A stretch of 64,000 nucleotides of DNA. Source: Staphylococcus xylosus. GTDB lineage: Bacteria; Bacillota; Bacilli; Staphylococcales; Staphylococcaceae. The first letter of the stretch is position 1. Each line of letters starts with the position of its first letter. The position numbers and the translations under genes are program-made. The notes under the pieces were generated by a model. The model worked only from the letters and a program-made list of their open reading frames with translations, was not told the DNA's origin and searched no databases. Below are positions 20,992-32,968 of the stretch, in pieces. The DNA lies in contig NZ_MRZO01000008.1 in the NCBI RefSeq assembly GCF_002732165.1, positions 1 through 64,000 of the forward strand, read 5' to 3'.

Positions 20992-21687
20992 ATGGCTAAA
21001 AAAAGCAAAAGATATCAAGAAGCAGCTAGCAAAATCGATCGCTTAAAACATTACGATGTACAAGAAGCTGTTGAACTAGCTAAAGAAACAAACATTGCTA
21101 ACTTTGACGCATCAGTTGAAGTAGCATTCCGTTTAGGTATTGATACACGTAAAAATGACCAACAAATCCGTGGAGCAGTAGTGCTACCAAACGGTACTGG
21201 TAAATCACAACGTGTATTAGTGTTCGCTAAAGGAGAAAAAGCAGCTGAAGCAGAAGCAGCAGGTGCAGATTTCGTTGGCGAAGGCGAATATGTAGAAAAA
21301 ATCCAACAAGGTTGGTTTGATTTTGACGTAGTAGTAGCTACACCAGACATGATGGGTGAAGTTGGTAAACTTGGTCGTGTATTAGGACCTAAAGGTTTAA
21401 TGCCAAACCCTAAAACTGGAACAGTAACTATGGACGTTAAAAAAGCAGTTGAAGAAATCAAAGCTGGTAAAGTAGAATACCGTGCTGAGAAATCAGGTAT
21501 TGTTCACGCATCAATTGGTAAAACATCATTTGATACAGACAAACTTGTTGAAAACTTCAGAGCTTTACAAGACGTATTAACTAAAGCAAAACCTGCTTCA
21601 GCTAAAGGTACGTACTTCAAATCTATTGCTGTAACTACAACAATGGGTCCTGGAGTTAAAGTTGATACTTCAAGCATCAAACTTTAA
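20992..21687 (+). CDS. rplA: 50S ribosomal protein L1
   Basis: L1 (231 residues) forms the mobile L1 stalk that guides E-site tRNA release and in many bacteria is a translational repressor of its own operon. The conserved [15 protein letters not shown] and [15 protein letters not shown] motifs are present. The ATG at 20992 follows AAAGGAGG; a longer frame from 20947 lacks such a site. A strong terminator follows. Confidence 0.97.
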   Translation: MAKKSKRYQEAASKIDRLKHYDVQEAVELAKETNIANFDASVEVAFRLGIDTRKNDQQIRGAVVLPNGTGKSQRVLVFAKGEKAAEAEAAGADFVGEGEYVEKIQQGWFDFDVVVATPDMMGEVGKLGRVLGPKGLMPNPKTGTVTMDVKKAVEEIKAGKVEYRAEKSGIVHASIGKTSFDTDKLVENFRALQDVLTKAKPASAKGTYFKSIAVTTTMGPGVKVDTSSIKL

Positions 21688-22000
21688 TCTATTAAAATAA
21701 AAGTTACTTAGGCTGAAAGTTTATGCTTTCAGCCTTTAAAAAAATATTGACATAGTACATTAATTTAGTTATATTGGTTAATGTATTATTTTACCTAAGA
21801 CAGTAGGAGTTAGTAATAACTTAAAATTTTAATCCTACCGAGGCTAAAATTGACTTGAACGTGAAGAATTTAGATCTTTCAAGCACTTTTTGCCACGGGT
21901 AGAAAGTGCTTTTTTTATTGAGTAATGCAAAGCGAATACGATTCGTTAATGATTACTTCAAAATTAAAAGCACCAAACTAAAATCTATGGAGGTGTCTAA
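21688..22000 (+). promoter_or_regulatory. rplA terminator, rplJ promoter and L10 leader
   Basis: 313 bases with three elements. The rplA terminator is a 9-bp stem (21711-21719/21726-21734). The promoter is TTGACA (21747-21752), 17 bases, TATATT (21770-21775). The L10 leader runs from about 21795 and ends in an attenuator stem AGCACTTT/AAAGTGCT (21882-21889/21903-21910) with seven T. In Firmicutes the L10(L12)4 complex binds such leaders and lowers rplJ-rplL expression. Family assignment is by position and layout. Confidence 0.8.
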
Positions 22001-22510
22001 ATGTCTGCTATCATCGATGCAAAAAAACAAGAAGTTGATATTATTGCTGAACAACTTAAAAACTCAGTATCTACAGTTATCGTTGACTATCGTGGTCTAA
22101 GCGTTGCTGAAGTAACTGAATTACGTTCACAATTACGTGAAGCTGGTGTTGAGTACAAAGTTTACAAAAACACTATGGTTCGCCGTGCAGCAGAAAAAGC
22201 TGGTATCGACGGTTTAGATGAATTCTTAGTAGGTCCTACTGCAGTTGCTACTTCAACAGAAGATGTTGTTGCTCCAGCAAAAGTTATCGCAGGATTTGCA
22301 AAAGAACATCAAGCATTAGAAATTAAAACAGGTGTTATGGAAGGCAACGTTATTTCTGCAGAAGAAGTTAACACTGTTGGTACATTACCATCACACGACG
22401 GTCTTGTTTCTATGCTATTATCAGTATTACAAGCTCCAGTACGCAACTTCGCTTATGCGGTTAAAGCTGTTGGAGAAGAGAAAGAATCTAAAGAAGAAAG
22501 CGCTGAATAA
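22001..22510 (+). CDS. rplJ: 50S ribosomal protein L10
   Basis: L10 (169 residues) anchors the L7/L12 dimers to the ribosome through its C-terminal helix. The N-terminal globular part shows [17 protein letters not shown] and the [15 protein letters not shown] segment. ATGGAGGTG precedes the ATG. With rplL it forms an operon governed by the leader upstream. Confidence 0.97.
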   Translation: MSAIIDAKKQEVDIIAEQLKNSVSTVIVDYRGLSVAEVTELRSQLREAGVEYKVYKNTMVRRAAEKAGIDGLDEFLVGPTAVATSTEDVVAPAKVIAGFAKEHQALEIKTGVMEGNVISAEEVNTVGTLPSHDGLVSMLLSVLQAPVRNFAYAVKAVGEEKESKEESAE

Positions 22511-22551
22511 TTGCGCATAAACTAATTAAAATTAATGGAGGAATATTAAAA

Positions 22552-22920
22552 ATGGCTAATCAAGAACAAATCATTGAAGCGATTAAAGAAATGTCAGTTT
22601 TAGAATTAAACGACTTAGTAAAAGCAATTGAAGAAGAATTTGGTGTAACTGCAGCAGCTCCAGTAGCAGCAGCAGGTGCAGCTGGTGGCGCAGACGCTGA
22701 AGCTGAAAAAACTGATTTCGATGTTGAATTAACTTCAGCTGGATCATCAAAAATCAAAGTCGTTAAAGCTGTTAAAGAAGCTACTGGCTTAGGATTAAAA
22801 GATGCTAAAGAATTAGTTGACGGAGCTCCTAAAGTAGTTAAAGAAGCTTTACCTAAAGAAGAAGCTGAAAAACTTAAAGAAACATTAGAAGAAGCTGGCG
22901 CTACAGTAGAATTAAAATAA
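22552..22920 (+). CDS. rplL: 50S ribosomal protein L7/L12
   Basis: The 122-residue stalk protein has an N-terminal dimerisation segment, an alanine/glycine-rich hinge (about 34-50, [12 protein letters not shown]) and a C-terminal factor-binding domain with [23 protein letters not shown]. It recruits EF-G and EF-Tu. ATGGAGGA precedes the ATG. Confidence 0.98.
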   Translation: MANQEQIIEAIKEMSVLELNDLVKAIEEEFGVTAAAPVAAAGAAGGADAEAEKTDFDVELTSAGSSKIKVVKAVKEATGLGLKDAKELVDGAPKVVKEALPKEEAEKLKETLEEAGATVELK

Positions 22921-23042
22921 TTTCTGTTGGCTAACAGTTGATAATTATATATGGAAGATAGTTCTTGTAGCTTAATACATTAACTACTTTGGTACGTTAA
23001 CATTAAGTGTATCATGAGCTATCTGAAATCTTTGAGAAATGA

Positions 23043-23075
23043 AAACCCCGTTATTACTATAACGGGGTTTTATCT
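23043..23075 (+). terminator. rplJL terminator
   Basis: AAACCCCGTTA pairs with TAACGGGGTTT around a short loop. A looser long hairpin (AGATAG...CTATCT, about 22956-23029) lies just upstream of it. Confidence 0.8.
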
Positions 23076-23187
23076 TATTTTATCTATTGCCTATTTTCAA
23101 TATTTAAATAAAGGCTTTGAAGTCGAAATTTAAAATATTTGGGTATATTATTAATCTAAGACGAATTAGATTAAAAGAGGTGTAGTC

Positions 23188-23796
23188 ATGAGTCATTATT
23201 ATGATGAAAATCCTGAAGTAGAAAGTAAAGAAGCGCTTTTTACGTACTCCTACGATAACCATGATTTAGAACTTGTAACAGATGCTGGTGTATTTTCAAA
23301 AGGGAAAATAGATTTTGGCTCTGATTTACTGGTAAAAACTTTTTTGAAAACATATCCCCCTGGTCCTACAAAAAATATCATAGATGTTGGATGTGGCTAT
23401 GGCCCTATCGGTTTGATGATTGCGAAAGTTTCCCCACACCACGAAGTGACAATGGTTGATGTAAATCAACGCGCACTAAATTTATCAAGAAAAAATAAAA
23501 AAAGAAACCGTATAGAGAATGTTGAAGTTAAAGAAAGTGATGGTTTATCACAAGTGGAAGACAACACGTATGACTTTGTCCTTACTAATCCACCGATTAG
23601 AGCAGGAAAGGAAGTTGTACATCGCATTTTGGAAGACGCTTATGTTAAATTGAAACTTGATGGTGAACTTTTTGTAGTAATTCAAAAAAAGCAAGGTATG
23701 CCATCCGCAAAGAAAAAAATGCAAGACACATTCGATAACGTTGAAGTATTAGAAAAAAGCAAAGGCTATTACATTTTAAGAAGTGTAAAAGGTTGA
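23188..23796 (+). CDS. RsmC-like class I SAM methyltransferase
   Basis: A 202-residue protein with the SAM-binding motif DVGCGYGPIGL and the base-amino methyltransferase motif NPPI (in LTNPPIRAG), resembling the C-terminal domain of RsmC, which methylates guanine N2 in 16S rRNA. It is the single-domain form seen between rplL and rpoB in Firmicutes (YbxB). RNA target unproven. AGAGGTG precedes the ATG. Confidence 0.88.
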   Translation: MSHYYDENPEVESKEALFTYSYDNHDLELVTDAGVFSKGKIDFGSDLLVKTFLKTYPPGPTKNIIDVGCGYGPIGLMIAKVSPHHEVTMVDVNQRALNLSRKNKKRNRIENVEVKESDGLSQVEDNTYDFVLTNPPIRAGKEVVHRILEDAYVKLKLDGELFVVIQKKQGMPSAKKKMQDTFDNVEVLEKSKGYYILRSVKG

Positions 23797-23895
23797 TTAA
23801 GTAGCTGTATTCTGATATAGTAATAGAATGTAAAAAATTATGTTCAATAAGTGTGTACTTTTACGTATAAATTAACAATGTATATAAGTTGAAAT

Positions 23896-23934
23896 AGAAA
23901 ATGGTGTCATAAGTATGCTACCGTTTTCTTTTTG
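23896..23934 (+). terminator. Terminator before rpoB
   Basis: AGAAAATGGT (23896-23905) pairs with ACCGTTTTCT (23920-23929), followed by T residues. Confidence 0.7.
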
Positions 23935-23994
23935 TCTAATTATATTTGGTGATTTACTAAAAGTAAACACGCAATTTTTGAGGGGTGAATCTGT

Positions 23995-26900
23995 TTGGCA
24001 GGTCAATTTGTCCAATATGGAAGACATCGTAAACGTAGAAACTATGCGAGAATTTCAGAGGTATTAGAATTACCGAATTTAATTGAGATTCAAACTAAGT
24101 CTTACGATTGGTTCTTAGAAGAAGGTTTATTAGAAATGTTTAGAGACATTTCACCGATTGAAGATTTCACAGGCAATCTATCTTTAGAGTTTGTAGATTA
24201 TAGACTCGGAGAACCGAAATATGATTTAGAAGAATCAAAAAACCGTGATACAACGTATTCTGCACCTCTACGTGTTAAAGTGCGTTTAATTATCAAAGAA
24301 ACTGGCGAAGTAAAAGAACAAGAAGTGTTTATGGGCGATTTCCCATTAATGACAGATACAGGCACATTCGTAATTAACGGTGCTGAACGTGTTATCGTAT
24401 CACAATTAGTTCGTTCACCATCCGTATACTTCAATGAAAAACTAGATAAAAACGGCCGTACAAACTTTGACGCAACAATTATTCCAAACCGTGGTGCATG
24501 GTTAGAATATGAAACTGATGCTAAAGATGTTGTATATGTACGTATTGATAGAACTAGAAAGTTACCATTAACAGTATTATTACGTGCTTTAGGTTTCTCA
24601 ACTGATCAAGAAATTGTTGATCTTTTAGGTGATAATGAATATTTACGTAATACGTTAGAAAAAGATGGTACAGAAAACACAGATCAAGCGCTATTAGAAA
24701 TCTATGAGCGTTTGCGCCCTGGTGAACCACCTACAGTTGAAAATGCTAAGAGTCTTTTATACTCACGTTTCTTCGATCCGAAACGTTATGACTTAGCAAG
24801 TGTAGGTCGTTATAAAGCAAACAAAAAACTTCATTTAAAACATCGCTTATTTAATCAAAAATTAGCTGAACCAATTGTTAATTCTGAAACAGGTGAAATT
24901 GTAGCTGAAGAAGGTACTGTACTTGATCGTCGTAATTTAGATGAAATCATGGACGTATTAGAATCAAATGCTAACAGTGAAGTCTTTGAATTAGAAGGTA
25001 CAGTAATTGATGAACCTGTTGAGATTCAATCGATTAAAGTTTATGTCCCTAATGATGAAGAAGGACGTACAACAACAGTGATTGGTAATGCATTCCCTGA
25101 TTCAGAAGTGAAATGTATTACGCCAGCAGACATTATTTCATCAATGTCATACTTCTTTAACTTATTAAGTGGTATTGGTTTCACAGATGATATTGACCAC
25201 CTTGGTAACCGTCGTCTACGTTCAGTAGGTGAATTGTTACAAAATCAATTCCGTATTGGTTTATCAAGAATGGAGCGTGTGGTACGTGAAAGAATGTCTA
25301 TTCAAGACACAGATTCTGTAACGCCACAACAATTAATCAATATACGTCCTGTTATTGCATCTATTAAAGAATTCTTTGGTAGTTCACAATTATCACAATT
25401 CATGGACCAAGCTAACCCATTAGCAGAGTTAACGCACAAACGTCGTTTATCTGCTCTAGGACCTGGTGGTTTAACACGTGAACGTGCTCAAATGGAAGTA
25501 CGTGACGTTCACTATTCTCACTATGGCCGTATGTGTCCAATCGAAACGCCTGAAGGTCCAAACATTGGACTTATCAACTCATTGTCTAGTTATGCACGTG
25601 TGAATGAATTTGGTTTCATTGAAACACCTTATCGTAAAGTAGACCTTGAAACAAACAGCATTACTGAGCAAATCGATTACTTAACAGCTGATGAAGAGGA
25701 TAGTTATGTGGTAGCACAAGCCAACTCTAAATTAGATGAAAATGGTCGTTTCTTAGATGATGAAGTTGTTTGTCGTTTCCGTGGTAATAACACAGTTATG
25801 GCTAAAGAAAAAATGGATTACATGGACGTTTCACCAAAACAAGTTGTTTCTGCTGCGACAGCATGTATTCCTTTCTTAGAAAATGATGACTCTAACCGTG
25901 CATTGATGGGTGCAAACATGCAACGTCAAGCAGTGCCATTGATGAACCCTGAATCACCATTTGTTGGTACAGGTATGGAGCACGTGGCAGCACGTGACTC
26001 AGGTGCGGCAATTGTTGCAAAACGTAAAGGCCGTGTTGAGCACGTTGAATCTAATGAAGTTCTTGTTCGTCAACTTATTGAGGAAGATGGTCAAGAATAC
26101 GAAGGCGAATTAGATCGCTATCCATTAGCTAAGTTCAAACGTTCAAACACTGGTACATGTTATAACCAAAGACCTATCGTTTCTCCTGGTGACGTAGTGA
26201 CAAGAGGCGAAATTTTAGCTGATGGTCCTTCTATGGAACTTGGTGAAATGGCATTAGGTAGAAACGTAGTTGTTGGTTTCATGACTTGGGACGGTTACAA
26301 CTATGAGGATGCCGTGATTATGAGTGAACGCCTAGTTAAAGATGACGTATATACTTCTATTCATATTGAAGAGTATGAATCAGAAGCACGTGATACTAAA
26401 CTAGGGCCTGAAGAAATCACACGTGATATTCCAAACGTTTCAGATAGTGCGCTTAAAAACTTAGATGACCGTGGTATTGTATACGTCGGCGCTGAGGTTA
26501 ATGATGGAGATATCTTAGTAGGTAAAGTAACGCCTAAAGGTGTAACAGAATTAACTGCAGAAGAACGTTTATTACACGCAATCTTTGGTGAAAAAGCACG
26601 TGAAGTTCGCGATACATCATTACGCGTACCTCATGGTGCAGGTGGTATTGTTCTAGATGTTAAAGTCTTTAACCGTGAAGAAGGAGATGATACGTTATCT
26701 CCAGGTGTTAACCAATTAGTTCGTGTTTATATCGTTCAAAAACGTAAAATCCACGTAGGAGATAAGATGTGTGGTCGTCATGGTAACAAGGGTGTAATTT
26801 CAAAACTTGTTCCTGAAGAAGACATGCCGTATCTACCAGACGGTACACCGATTGATATCATGTTAAACCCTCTAGGTGTACCATCACGTATGAATATCGG

Positions 26901-27546
26901 ACAAGTATTAGAGCTACACTTAGGTATGGCTGCTAAAAACTTAGGTATCCATGTTGCATCACCAGTATTTGATGGTGCGAGTGATGAAGACGTATGGTCA
27001 ACAATTGAAGAAGCTGGTATGGCTCGTGACGGTAAAACCGTATTATACGATGGTCGTACTGGTGAACCATTCGATAACAGAATTTCAGTCGGCGTAATGT
27101 ACATGTTGAAACTAGCACACATGGTTGACGATAAATTACATGCGCGTTCAACTGGACCATACTCATTAGTAACGCAACAACCGCTTGGTGGTAAAGCACA
27201 ATTCGGTGGACAACGTTTCGGTGAGATGGAAGTATGGGCACTTGAAGCATACGGTGCTGCATATACACTTCAAGAAATTTTAACTTATAAATCAGATGAC
27301 ACAGTAGGTCGTGTTAAGACATACGAATCTATTGTTAAAGGTGAAAACATCACTAAACCTGGTGTTCCAGAATCATTCCGAGTATTGATGAAAGAATTAC
27401 AAAGTTTAGGTCTAGACGTTAAAATCATGGACGAGCATGACAATGAAATTGACATGCAAGACAATGAAGATGATGATGTCGTTGAGCGTAAAGTGGATCT
27501 TCAACAAAAAGATGCACCGCAATCACAAAAAGAAGTTACAGACTAA
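23995..27546 (+). CDS. rpoB: RNA polymerase beta subunit
   Basis: The 1183-residue beta subunit (same length as in S. aureus) forms one side of the active-site cleft. The rifampicin-pocket segment [20 protein letters not shown] followed by [10 protein letters not shown] reads as wild type, with no obvious resistance substitution. C-terminal [20 protein letters not shown] is intact. The start is TTG with GAGGGGTGA upstream. An AT-rich hairpin (27568-27584 with 27607-27623) lies in the gap to rpoC and may be an RNase processing site. Confidence 0.98.
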   Translation: MAGQFVQYGRHRKRRNYARISEVLELPNLIEIQTKSYDWFLEEGLLEMFRDISPIEDFTGNLSLEFVDYRLGEPKYDLEESKNRDTTYSAPLRVKVRLIIKETGEVKEQEVFMGDFPLMTDTGTFVINGAERVIVSQLVRSPSVYFNEKLDKNGRTNFDATIIPNRGAWLEYETDAKDVVYVRIDRTRKLPLTVLLRALGFSTDQEIVDLLGDNEYLRNTLEKDGTENTDQALLEIYERLRPGEPPTVENAKSLLYSRFFDPKRYDLASVGRYKANKKLHLKHRLFNQKLAEPIVNSETGEIVAEEGTVLDRRNLDEIMDVLESNANSEVFELEGTVIDEPVEIQSIKVYVPNDEEGRTTTVIGNAFPDSEVKCITPADIISSMSYFFNLLSGIGFTDDIDHLGNRRLRSVGELLQNQFRIGLSRMERVVRERMSIQDTDSVTPQQLINIRPVIASIKEFFGSSQLSQFMDQANPLAELTHKRRLSALGPGGLTRERAQMEVRDVHYSHYGRMCPIETPEGPNIGLINSLSSYARVNEFGFIETPYRKVDLETNSITEQIDYLTADEEDSYVVAQANSKLDENGRFLDDEVVCRFRGNNTVMAKEKMDYMDVSPKQVVSAATACIPFLENDDSNRALMGANMQRQAVPLMNPESPFVGTGMEHVAARDSGAAIVAKRKGRVEHVESNEVLVRQLIEEDGQEYEGELDRYPLAKFKRSNTGTCYNQRPIVSPGDVVTRGEILADGPSMELGEMALGRNVVVGFMTWDGYNYEDAVIMSERLVKDDVYTSIHIEEYESEARDTKLGPEEITRDIPNVSDSALKNLDDRGIVYVGAEVNDGDILVGKVTPKGVTELTAEERLLHAIFGEKAREVRDTSLRVPHGAGGIVLDVKVFNREEGDDTLSPGVNQLVRVYIVQKRKIHVGDKMCGRHGNKGVISKLVPEEDMPYLPDGTPIDIMLNPLGVPSRMNIGQVLELHLGMAAKNLGIHVASPVFDGASDEDVWSTIEEAGMARDGKTVLYDGRTGEPFDNRISVGVMYMLKLAHMVDDKLHARSTGPYSLVTQQPLGGKAQFGGQRFGEMEVWALEAYGAAYTLQEILTYKSDDTVGRVKTYESIVKGENITKPGVPESFRVLMKELQSLGLDVKIMDEHDNEIDMQDNEDDDVVERKVDLQQKDAPQSQKEVTD

Positions 27547-27688
27547 TTGCATTTAAGTTTATAAACGAATAAGCCTTGTAGAGATAAAGTTCAATAATGG
27601 ACTAAGTCTCTACATTGGTTATTCTATTATTGATATAGAGCAATCAATCAATTTGCACAGCTAATCTAAATTGAAGGAGGTAGGCTCC

Positions 27689-30600
27689 TTGATTGATGTA
27701 AATAATTTCCATTATATGAAAATAGGACTTGCTTCACCCGAAAAAATCCGTTCATGGTCTTTTGGTGAGGTTAAAAAGCCAGAAACAATTAACTATCGTA
27801 CTTTAAAACCAGAAAAAGATGGTCTATTCTGTGAAAGAATATTTGGACCTACGAAAGACTGGGAATGTAGTTGTGGTAAATACAAACGCGTACGCTATAA
27901 GGGTATGGTTTGTGACAGATGTGGCGTAGAAGTGACTAAATCTAAAGTGCGCCGTGAAAGAATGGGGCATATTGAATTAGCTGCACCTGTATCTCACATT
28001 TGGTACTTCAAAGGTATTCCAAGTCGTATGGGTCTATTATTAGACATGTCACCAAGAGCGTTAGAAGAAGTTATTTACTTTGCTTCATACGTTGTTGTAA
28101 ATCCAGGTCCAACTGGTTTAGAGAAAAAGACATTGTTATCTGAAGCAGAATTTAGAGAGTACTACGATAAATTCCCAGGCAAATTTACTGCTAAAATGGG
28201 TGCTGAAGGTATTAAAGAATTACTTGAAGAAATAGACTTAGATGCTGAACTTAAACATTTACGTGATGAGTTAGAATCAGCTACTGGTCAAAGACTTACA
28301 CGTGCGATTAAACGTTTAGAAGTTGTTGAATCATTTAGACATTCTGGTAATAATCCAGCTTGGATGATTTTAGACGTACTTCCTATTATTCCACCTGAAA
28401 TCAGACCAATGGTTCAATTAGATGGTGGCCGTTTCGCAACAAGTGATTTAAATGATTTGTATCGTCGTGTTATCAACCGTAATAACCGTTTAAAACGTTT
28501 GTTAGACTTAGGTGCTCCTGGCATCATCGTTCAAAACGAAAAACGTATGTTACAAGAAGCTGTTGATGCACTTATTGATAATGGTCGTCGTGGCCGTCCA
28601 GTTACTGGACCAGGTAACCGCCCATTAAAATCACTTTCACATATGTTAAAAGGTAAACAAGGTCGTTTCCGTCAAAACTTATTAGGTAAACGTGTTGACT
28701 ACTCAGGTCGTTCAGTTATTGCAGTTGGACCAAGCTTGAAGATGTATCAATGTGGTCTGCCTAAAGAAATGGCACTTGAGTTGTTCAAACCATTCATAAT
28801 GAAAGAATTAGTACAACGTGAAATTGCAACAAACATTAAAAATGCGAAAAGTAAAATTGAGCGTATGGATGACGAAGTATGGGACGTATTAGAAGACGTA
28901 ATTAAAGAACATCCAGTTCTTTTAAACCGTGCACCTACACTTCACAGACTGGGTATCCAAGCATTCGAACCTACATTAGTTGAAGGTCGTGCGATTCGTT
29001 TACATCCACTTGCTACAACAGCTTACAACGCTGACTTTGATGGTGACCAAATGGCTGTTCACGTACCATTATCTAAAGAAGCACAAGCTGAAGCGCGTAT
29101 GTTAATGTTAGCTGCGCAAAACATCTTGAACCCTAAAGATGGTAAACCAGTTGTTACGCCATCACAAGATATGGTATTAGGTAACTATTACCTAACTCTT
29201 GAGCGTAAAGATGCTGTGAATACTGGTACGATTTACAATGATACAAATGAAGTACTCAAAGCTTATGCAAATGGTTATGTTCACTTGCATACACGTATTG
29301 GTGTACATGCATCATCATTCAACAATCCAACATTTACTGAAGAGCAAAACAAAAAAATCTTGCTAACTTCTGTTGGTAAAGTAATATTCAATGAAATCAT
29401 TCCAGATTCATTTGCATATATTAATGAACCAACACAAACGAATTTAGAAAATAAAACGCCGGAAAGATACTTCATTGCGCCAACTGAAATTGGTGAAGGT
29501 GGATTAAAAGCTTACTTTGATGAGCAAGAATTAATCAAACCATTCAATAAGAATTTCTTAGGAAATGTTATTGCTGAAGTATTTAACCGTTTCAGCATCA
29601 CTGATACGTCAATGATGTTAGATAGAATGAAAGACTTAGGATTCAAGTTCTCATCTAAAGCAGGTATTACTGTTGGTGTATCTGATATCGTGGTATTACC
29701 AGATAAACAAGATATCCTTGATGAACATGAAAAATTAGTTGATAAAGTAACGAAACAATTCAATCGTGGTTTAATCACTGATTTTGAACGTTACAATGCT
29801 GTAATTGAAATTTGGACTGATGCAAAAGACCAAATTCAAAACGAACTAATGGGATCACTCGAAGAAACAAACCCAATCTTCATGATGAGTGACTCTGGTG
29901 CCCGTGGTAACGCATCTAACTTTACACAGTTGGCTGGTATGCGTGGACTTATGGCCGCGCCATCTGGTGAGATTATTGAATTACCAATCACTTCATCATT
30001 CCGTGAAGGTTTAACGGTATTAGAATACTTCATCTCTACTCATGGTGCGCGTAAAGGTCTTGCCGATACAGCGCTTAAGACTGCCGATTCAGGTTACCTT
30101 ACACGTCGTCTTGTTGATGTGGCTCAAGATGTTATCGTCCGTGAAGAAGATTGTGGTACTGACCGTGGCTTACTTGTTTCTGATATCAAAGAAGGTACAG
30201 AAATGATTGAACCATTCATCGAACGTATTGAAGGTCGTTATTCTAAAGAAACAATCCGTCATCCAGAAACAGATGAGGTCATTGTTAACCCAGATCAATT
30301 AGTTACGCCAGAAATCGCTAAGAAAATCACAGATGCAGGTATAGAGGAAATGTATATCCGTTCAGCATTTACATGTAATACACGTCATGGTGTATGTGAA
30401 AAATGTTACGGTAAAAACCTTGCGACTGGTGAAAAAGTTGAAGTTGGTGAAGCAGTTGGTACAATTGCTGCCCAATCAATTGGTGAACCAGGTACACAGC
30501 TTACAATGCGTACATTCCATACAGGTGGTGTAGCAGGTAGCGATATCACACAAGGTCTTCCTCGTATCCAAGAAATTTTCGAAGCACGTAATCCTAAAGG

Positions 30601-31312
30601 TCAAGCCGTGATTACTGAAATCGAAGGTGTCGTTGATGACATCAAACTTGCTAAAGACCGTCAACAAGAAATCGTAATAAAAGGTGCTAACGAAACGAAA
30701 TCTTATCTAGCTTCTGGTACTTCAAGATTGAAAGTAGAAGTTGGACAAGGTGTTGAACGTGGAGAAGTACTTACTGAAGGTTCAATCGAACCTAAGAATT
30801 ATTTATCTGTATCAGGTTTAAATGCTACAGAAAGCTATCTATTAAAAGAAGTTCAAAAAGTTTACCGTATGCAAGGTGTAGAAATCGACGATAAACACGT
30901 TGAAGTTATGGTAAGACAAATGCTACGTAAAGTACGTATCATTGAAGCAGGAGATACTAAGTTATTACCTGGTTCATTAGTAGATATTCATAGCTTTACT
31001 GATGCTAACCGTGAAGCGTTTAAAGAACGTAAACGTCCTGCAACAGCTAAACCTGTCTTACTAGGTATTACGAAAGCTTCTCTTGAAACTGAAAGCTTCT
31101 TATCAGCGGCTTCATTCCAAGAAACAACTCGTGTACTTACAGATGCAGCAATCAAAGGTAAACGTGATAACTTACTCGGACTTAAAGAGAACGTTATTAT
31201 CGGTAAATTGATTCCAGCTGGTACTGGTATGAGACGTTATAGAGACGTTGAATACAACAAAGCAACACCAGATACTGAAATTGTTGAAGAAGTTCAAACT
31301 ACTGAAATATAA
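27689..31312 (+). CDS. rpoC: RNA polymerase beta' subunit
   Basis: The 1207-residue beta' subunit carries the catalytic Mg2+ motif NADFDGDQ. The N-terminal zinc site reads [20 protein letters not shown], and a second zinc cluster reads [13 protein letters not shown]. The TTG at 27689 follows GAAGGAGGT by seven bases and gives the same length as in S. aureus; an upstream TTG at 27671 is part of the ribosome binding region. Confidence 0.98.
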   Translation: MIDVNNFHYMKIGLASPEKIRSWSFGEVKKPETINYRTLKPEKDGLFCERIFGPTKDWECSCGKYKRVRYKGMVCDRCGVEVTKSKVRRERMGHIELAAPVSHIWYFKGIPSRMGLLLDMSPRALEEVIYFASYVVVNPGPTGLEKKTLLSEAEFREYYDKFPGKFTAKMGAEGIKELLEEIDLDAELKHLRDELESATGQRLTRAIKRLEVVESFRHSGNNPAWMILDVLPIIPPEIRPMVQLDGGRFATSDLNDLYRRVINRNNRLKRLLDLGAPGIIVQNEKRMLQEAVDALIDNGRRGRPVTGPGNRPLKSLSHMLKGKQGRFRQNLLGKRVDYSGRSVIAVGPSLKMYQCGLPKEMALELFKPFIMKELVQREIATNIKNAKSKIERMDDEVWDVLEDVIKEHPVLLNRAPTLHRLGIQAFEPTLVEGRAIRLHPLATTAYNADFDGDQMAVHVPLSKEAQAEARMLMLAAQNILNPKDGKPVVTPSQDMVLGNYYLTLERKDAVNTGTIYNDTNEVLKAYANGYVHLHTRIGVHASSFNNPTFTEEQNKKILLTSVGKVIFNEIIPDSFAYINEPTQTNLENKTPERYFIAPTEIGEGGLKAYFDEQELIKPFNKNFLGNVIAEVFNRFSITDTSMMLDRMKDLGFKFSSKAGITVGVSDIVVLPDKQDILDEHEKLVDKVTKQFNRGLITDFERYNAVIEIWTDAKDQIQNELMGSLEETNPIFMMSDSGARGNASNFTQLAGMRGLMAAPSGEIIELPITSSFREGLTVLEYFISTHGARKGLADTALKTADSGYLTRRLVDVAQDVIVREEDCGTDRGLLVSDIKEGTEMIEPFIERIEGRYSKETIRHPETDEVIVNPDQLVTPEIAKKITDAGIEEMYIRSAFTCNTRHGVCEKCYGKNLATGEKVEVGEAVGTIAAQSIGEPGTQLTMRTFHTGGVAGSDITQGLPRIQEIFEARNPKGQAVITEIEGVVDDIKLAKDRQQEIVIKGANETKSYLASGTSRLKVEVGQGVERGEVLTEGSIEPKNYLSVSGLNATESYLLKEVQKVYRMQGVEIDDKHVEVMVRQMLRKVRIIEAGDTKLLPGSLVDIHSFTDANREAFKERKRPATAKPVLLGITKASLETESFLSAASFQETTRVLTDAAIKGKRDNLLGLKENVIIGKLIPAGTGMRRYRDVEYNKATPDTEIVEEVQTTEI

Positions 31313-31331
31313 TATTTAGTATTTAATAAGC

Positions 31332-31375
31332 TAAGAGTCCGAGGTGTTAATTGATATCTCGGGCTCTTTAATATT
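31332..31375 (+). terminator. rpoBC terminator
   Basis: AAGAGTCCGAG pairs with CTCGGGCTCTT (one G-T pair), followed by TAATATT. It separates rpoBC from the str operon. Confidence 0.75.
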
Positions 31376-31545
31376 ATTGACCATAGAAGTAGAGCAATGA
31401 AACCATATTTAAAATTGTGGTCTCTATCCGACTTCTGAAGTTCAAAAAATTTTTATTGAAAAGTTCGAATAAAAGTTGACTCAGTAGTATTGAAAGTGTT
31501 ATTATTATTAAGGTTGATGCAAGCAGAACTTTGGAGGATATTTTG

Positions 31546-31800
31546 ATGTCTAATGAAAAAGTTGCACGCTTTAACAAACAACATCATGTCATTGGTCTTA
31601 AACAAACGCTCAAAGCTTTGAATAAAGATCAAGTTACATCATTGATTATTGCTGAAGACGTTGAGATTCATCTTATGACTCGCGTGTTAAGCCAAATCAA
31701 TCACAAACACATGCCTGTCTCATTTTTCAAAAGCAAAAAAGCTTTAGGAGAATATGTAGGTATAAATGTTAGTGCAACTATTGTTGCATTAGTAAAATGA
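31546..31800 (+). CDS. L7Ae-family RNA-binding protein (YbxF-like)
   Basis: An 84-residue L7Ae/L30e/S12e/Gadd45-family protein. Members bind kink-turn RNA; Bacillus YbxF, in the same position before rpsL, does so but its biological role is uncertain. The core [25 protein letters not shown] and C-terminal [13 protein letters not shown]-like strand (here [13 protein letters not shown]) fit. ATG at 31546 has GGAGGA seven bases upstream. Confidence 0.88.
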   Translation: MSNEKVARFNKQHHVIGLKQTLKALNKDQVTSLIIAEDVEIHLMTRVLSQINHKHMPVSFFKSKKALGEYVGINVSATIVALVK

Positions 31801-31894
31801 GATTAGTAAGAATCATTCTTACTAAATTTTATTTACCCTTAAAATGAACCACCTGGATGTGTGGGATTATAAAAGAAGAGAGGAGGAACATTCA

Positions 31895-32308
31895 ATGCCA
31901 ACTATTAACCAATTGGTACGTAAACCTAGACAAAGTAAATCTAAAAAATCTGATTCACCAGCATTAAATAGAAACTTTAACAGTAAAAAGAAAAAATTTA
32001 CTGACTTAAATTCTCCACAAAAACGTGGTGTTTGTACTCGTGTAGGAACAATGACACCTAAAAAACCTAACTCCGCGTTACGTAAATATGCTCGTGTTCG
32101 TTTGTCTAACAACATTGAAATCAATGCGTACATTCCTGGTATCGGACATAACTTACAAGAACACAGTGTTGTACTTGTACGTGGTGGACGTGTAAAAGAC
32201 TTACCTGGTGTGCGTTACCATATTGTACGTGGTGCACTTGATACTTCAGGTGTTGATGGACGTAGACAAGGCCGTTCATTATACGGAACTAAAAAACCTA
32301 AAAAATAA
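31895..32308 (+). CDS. rpsL: 30S ribosomal protein S12
   Basis: S12 (137 residues) monitors codon-anticodon pairing. The streptomycin-relevant segments [17 protein letters not shown] and the later [10 protein letters not shown] read as wild type. The ATG at 31895 follows AGGAGGAAC and begins [12 protein letters not shown]; a longer frame from 31844 has no site. First gene of the str operon. Confidence 0.97.
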   Translation: MPTINQLVRKPRQSKSKKSDSPALNRNFNSKKKKFTDLNSPQKRGVCTRVGTMTPKKPNSALRKYARVRLSNNIEINAYIPGIGHNLQEHSVVLVRGGRVKDLPGVRYHIVRGALDTSGVDGRRQGRSLYGTKKPKK

Positions 32309-32378
32309 GTTTAAGATTGCGTAAATTTTCGCTATAAACTAAAGAATTATATTATAATCGGAAGGGAGGATTTATATT

Positions 32379-32849
32379 ATGCCTCGTAAAGGATCAGTAC
32401 CAAAAAGAGACGTATTACCAGATCCAATTCACAACTCTAAATTAGTTACAAAATTGATTAACAAAATTATGTTAGACGGTAAACGTGGAACAGCACAAAG
32501 AATTCTTTATTCTGCATTCGACTTAGTTAAAGAACGTAGTGGTCGTGAAGCAGTTGAAGTATTTGAAGAAGCTATCGATAACATTATGCCAGTATTAGAG
32601 GTTAAAGCTCGCCGTGTTGGTGGCTCTAACTATCAAGTACCAGTAGAAGTTCGTCCAGAACGTCGTACTACATTAGGTCTTCGTTGGTTAGTTAACTATT
32701 CACGTCTTCGTGGTGAAAAAACTATGGAAGAACGTTTAGCTAACGAAATCTTAGATGCTGCTAACAACACTGGTGGCGCAGTTAAGAAACGTGAAGACAC
32801 ACACAAAATGGCTGAAGCTAACAAAGCATTCGCTCACTACCGTTGGTAG
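32379..32849 (+). CDS. rpsG: 30S ribosomal protein S7
   Basis: S7 (156 residues) nucleates 3' domain assembly of 16S rRNA and lines the E site. The conserved [16 protein letters not shown] start and [16 protein letters not shown] segment are present. GGAAGGGAGG precedes the ATG. Confidence 0.97.
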   Translation: MPRKGSVPKRDVLPDPIHNSKLVTKLINKIMLDGKRGTAQRILYSAFDLVKERSGREAVEVFEEAIDNIMPVLEVKARRVGGSNYQVPVEVRPERRTTLGLRWLVNYSRLRGEKTMEERLANEILDAANNTGGAVKKREDTHKMAEANKAFAHYRW

Positions 32850-32863
32850 GATAGTAGCTGTTT

Positions 32864-32915
32864 CCCTGAACATGTTCCATATTGATAGATTACTATCGCA
32901 GGTACGTGTTTAGGG
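32864..32915 (+). promoter_or_regulatory. rpsG-fusA intercistronic hairpin
   Basis: CCCTGAACATG (32864-32874) pairs with CGTGTTTAGGG (32905-32915), enclosing GATAG/CTATC. A stable structure between S7 and EF-G genes could be a ribosomal-protein binding or processing site; no function is assigned. Confidence 0.5.
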
Positions 32916-32968
32916 CATCGCCATATTTATAGTATTTATTCGCAGTTATACTGGAAGGAGAAAAATAC

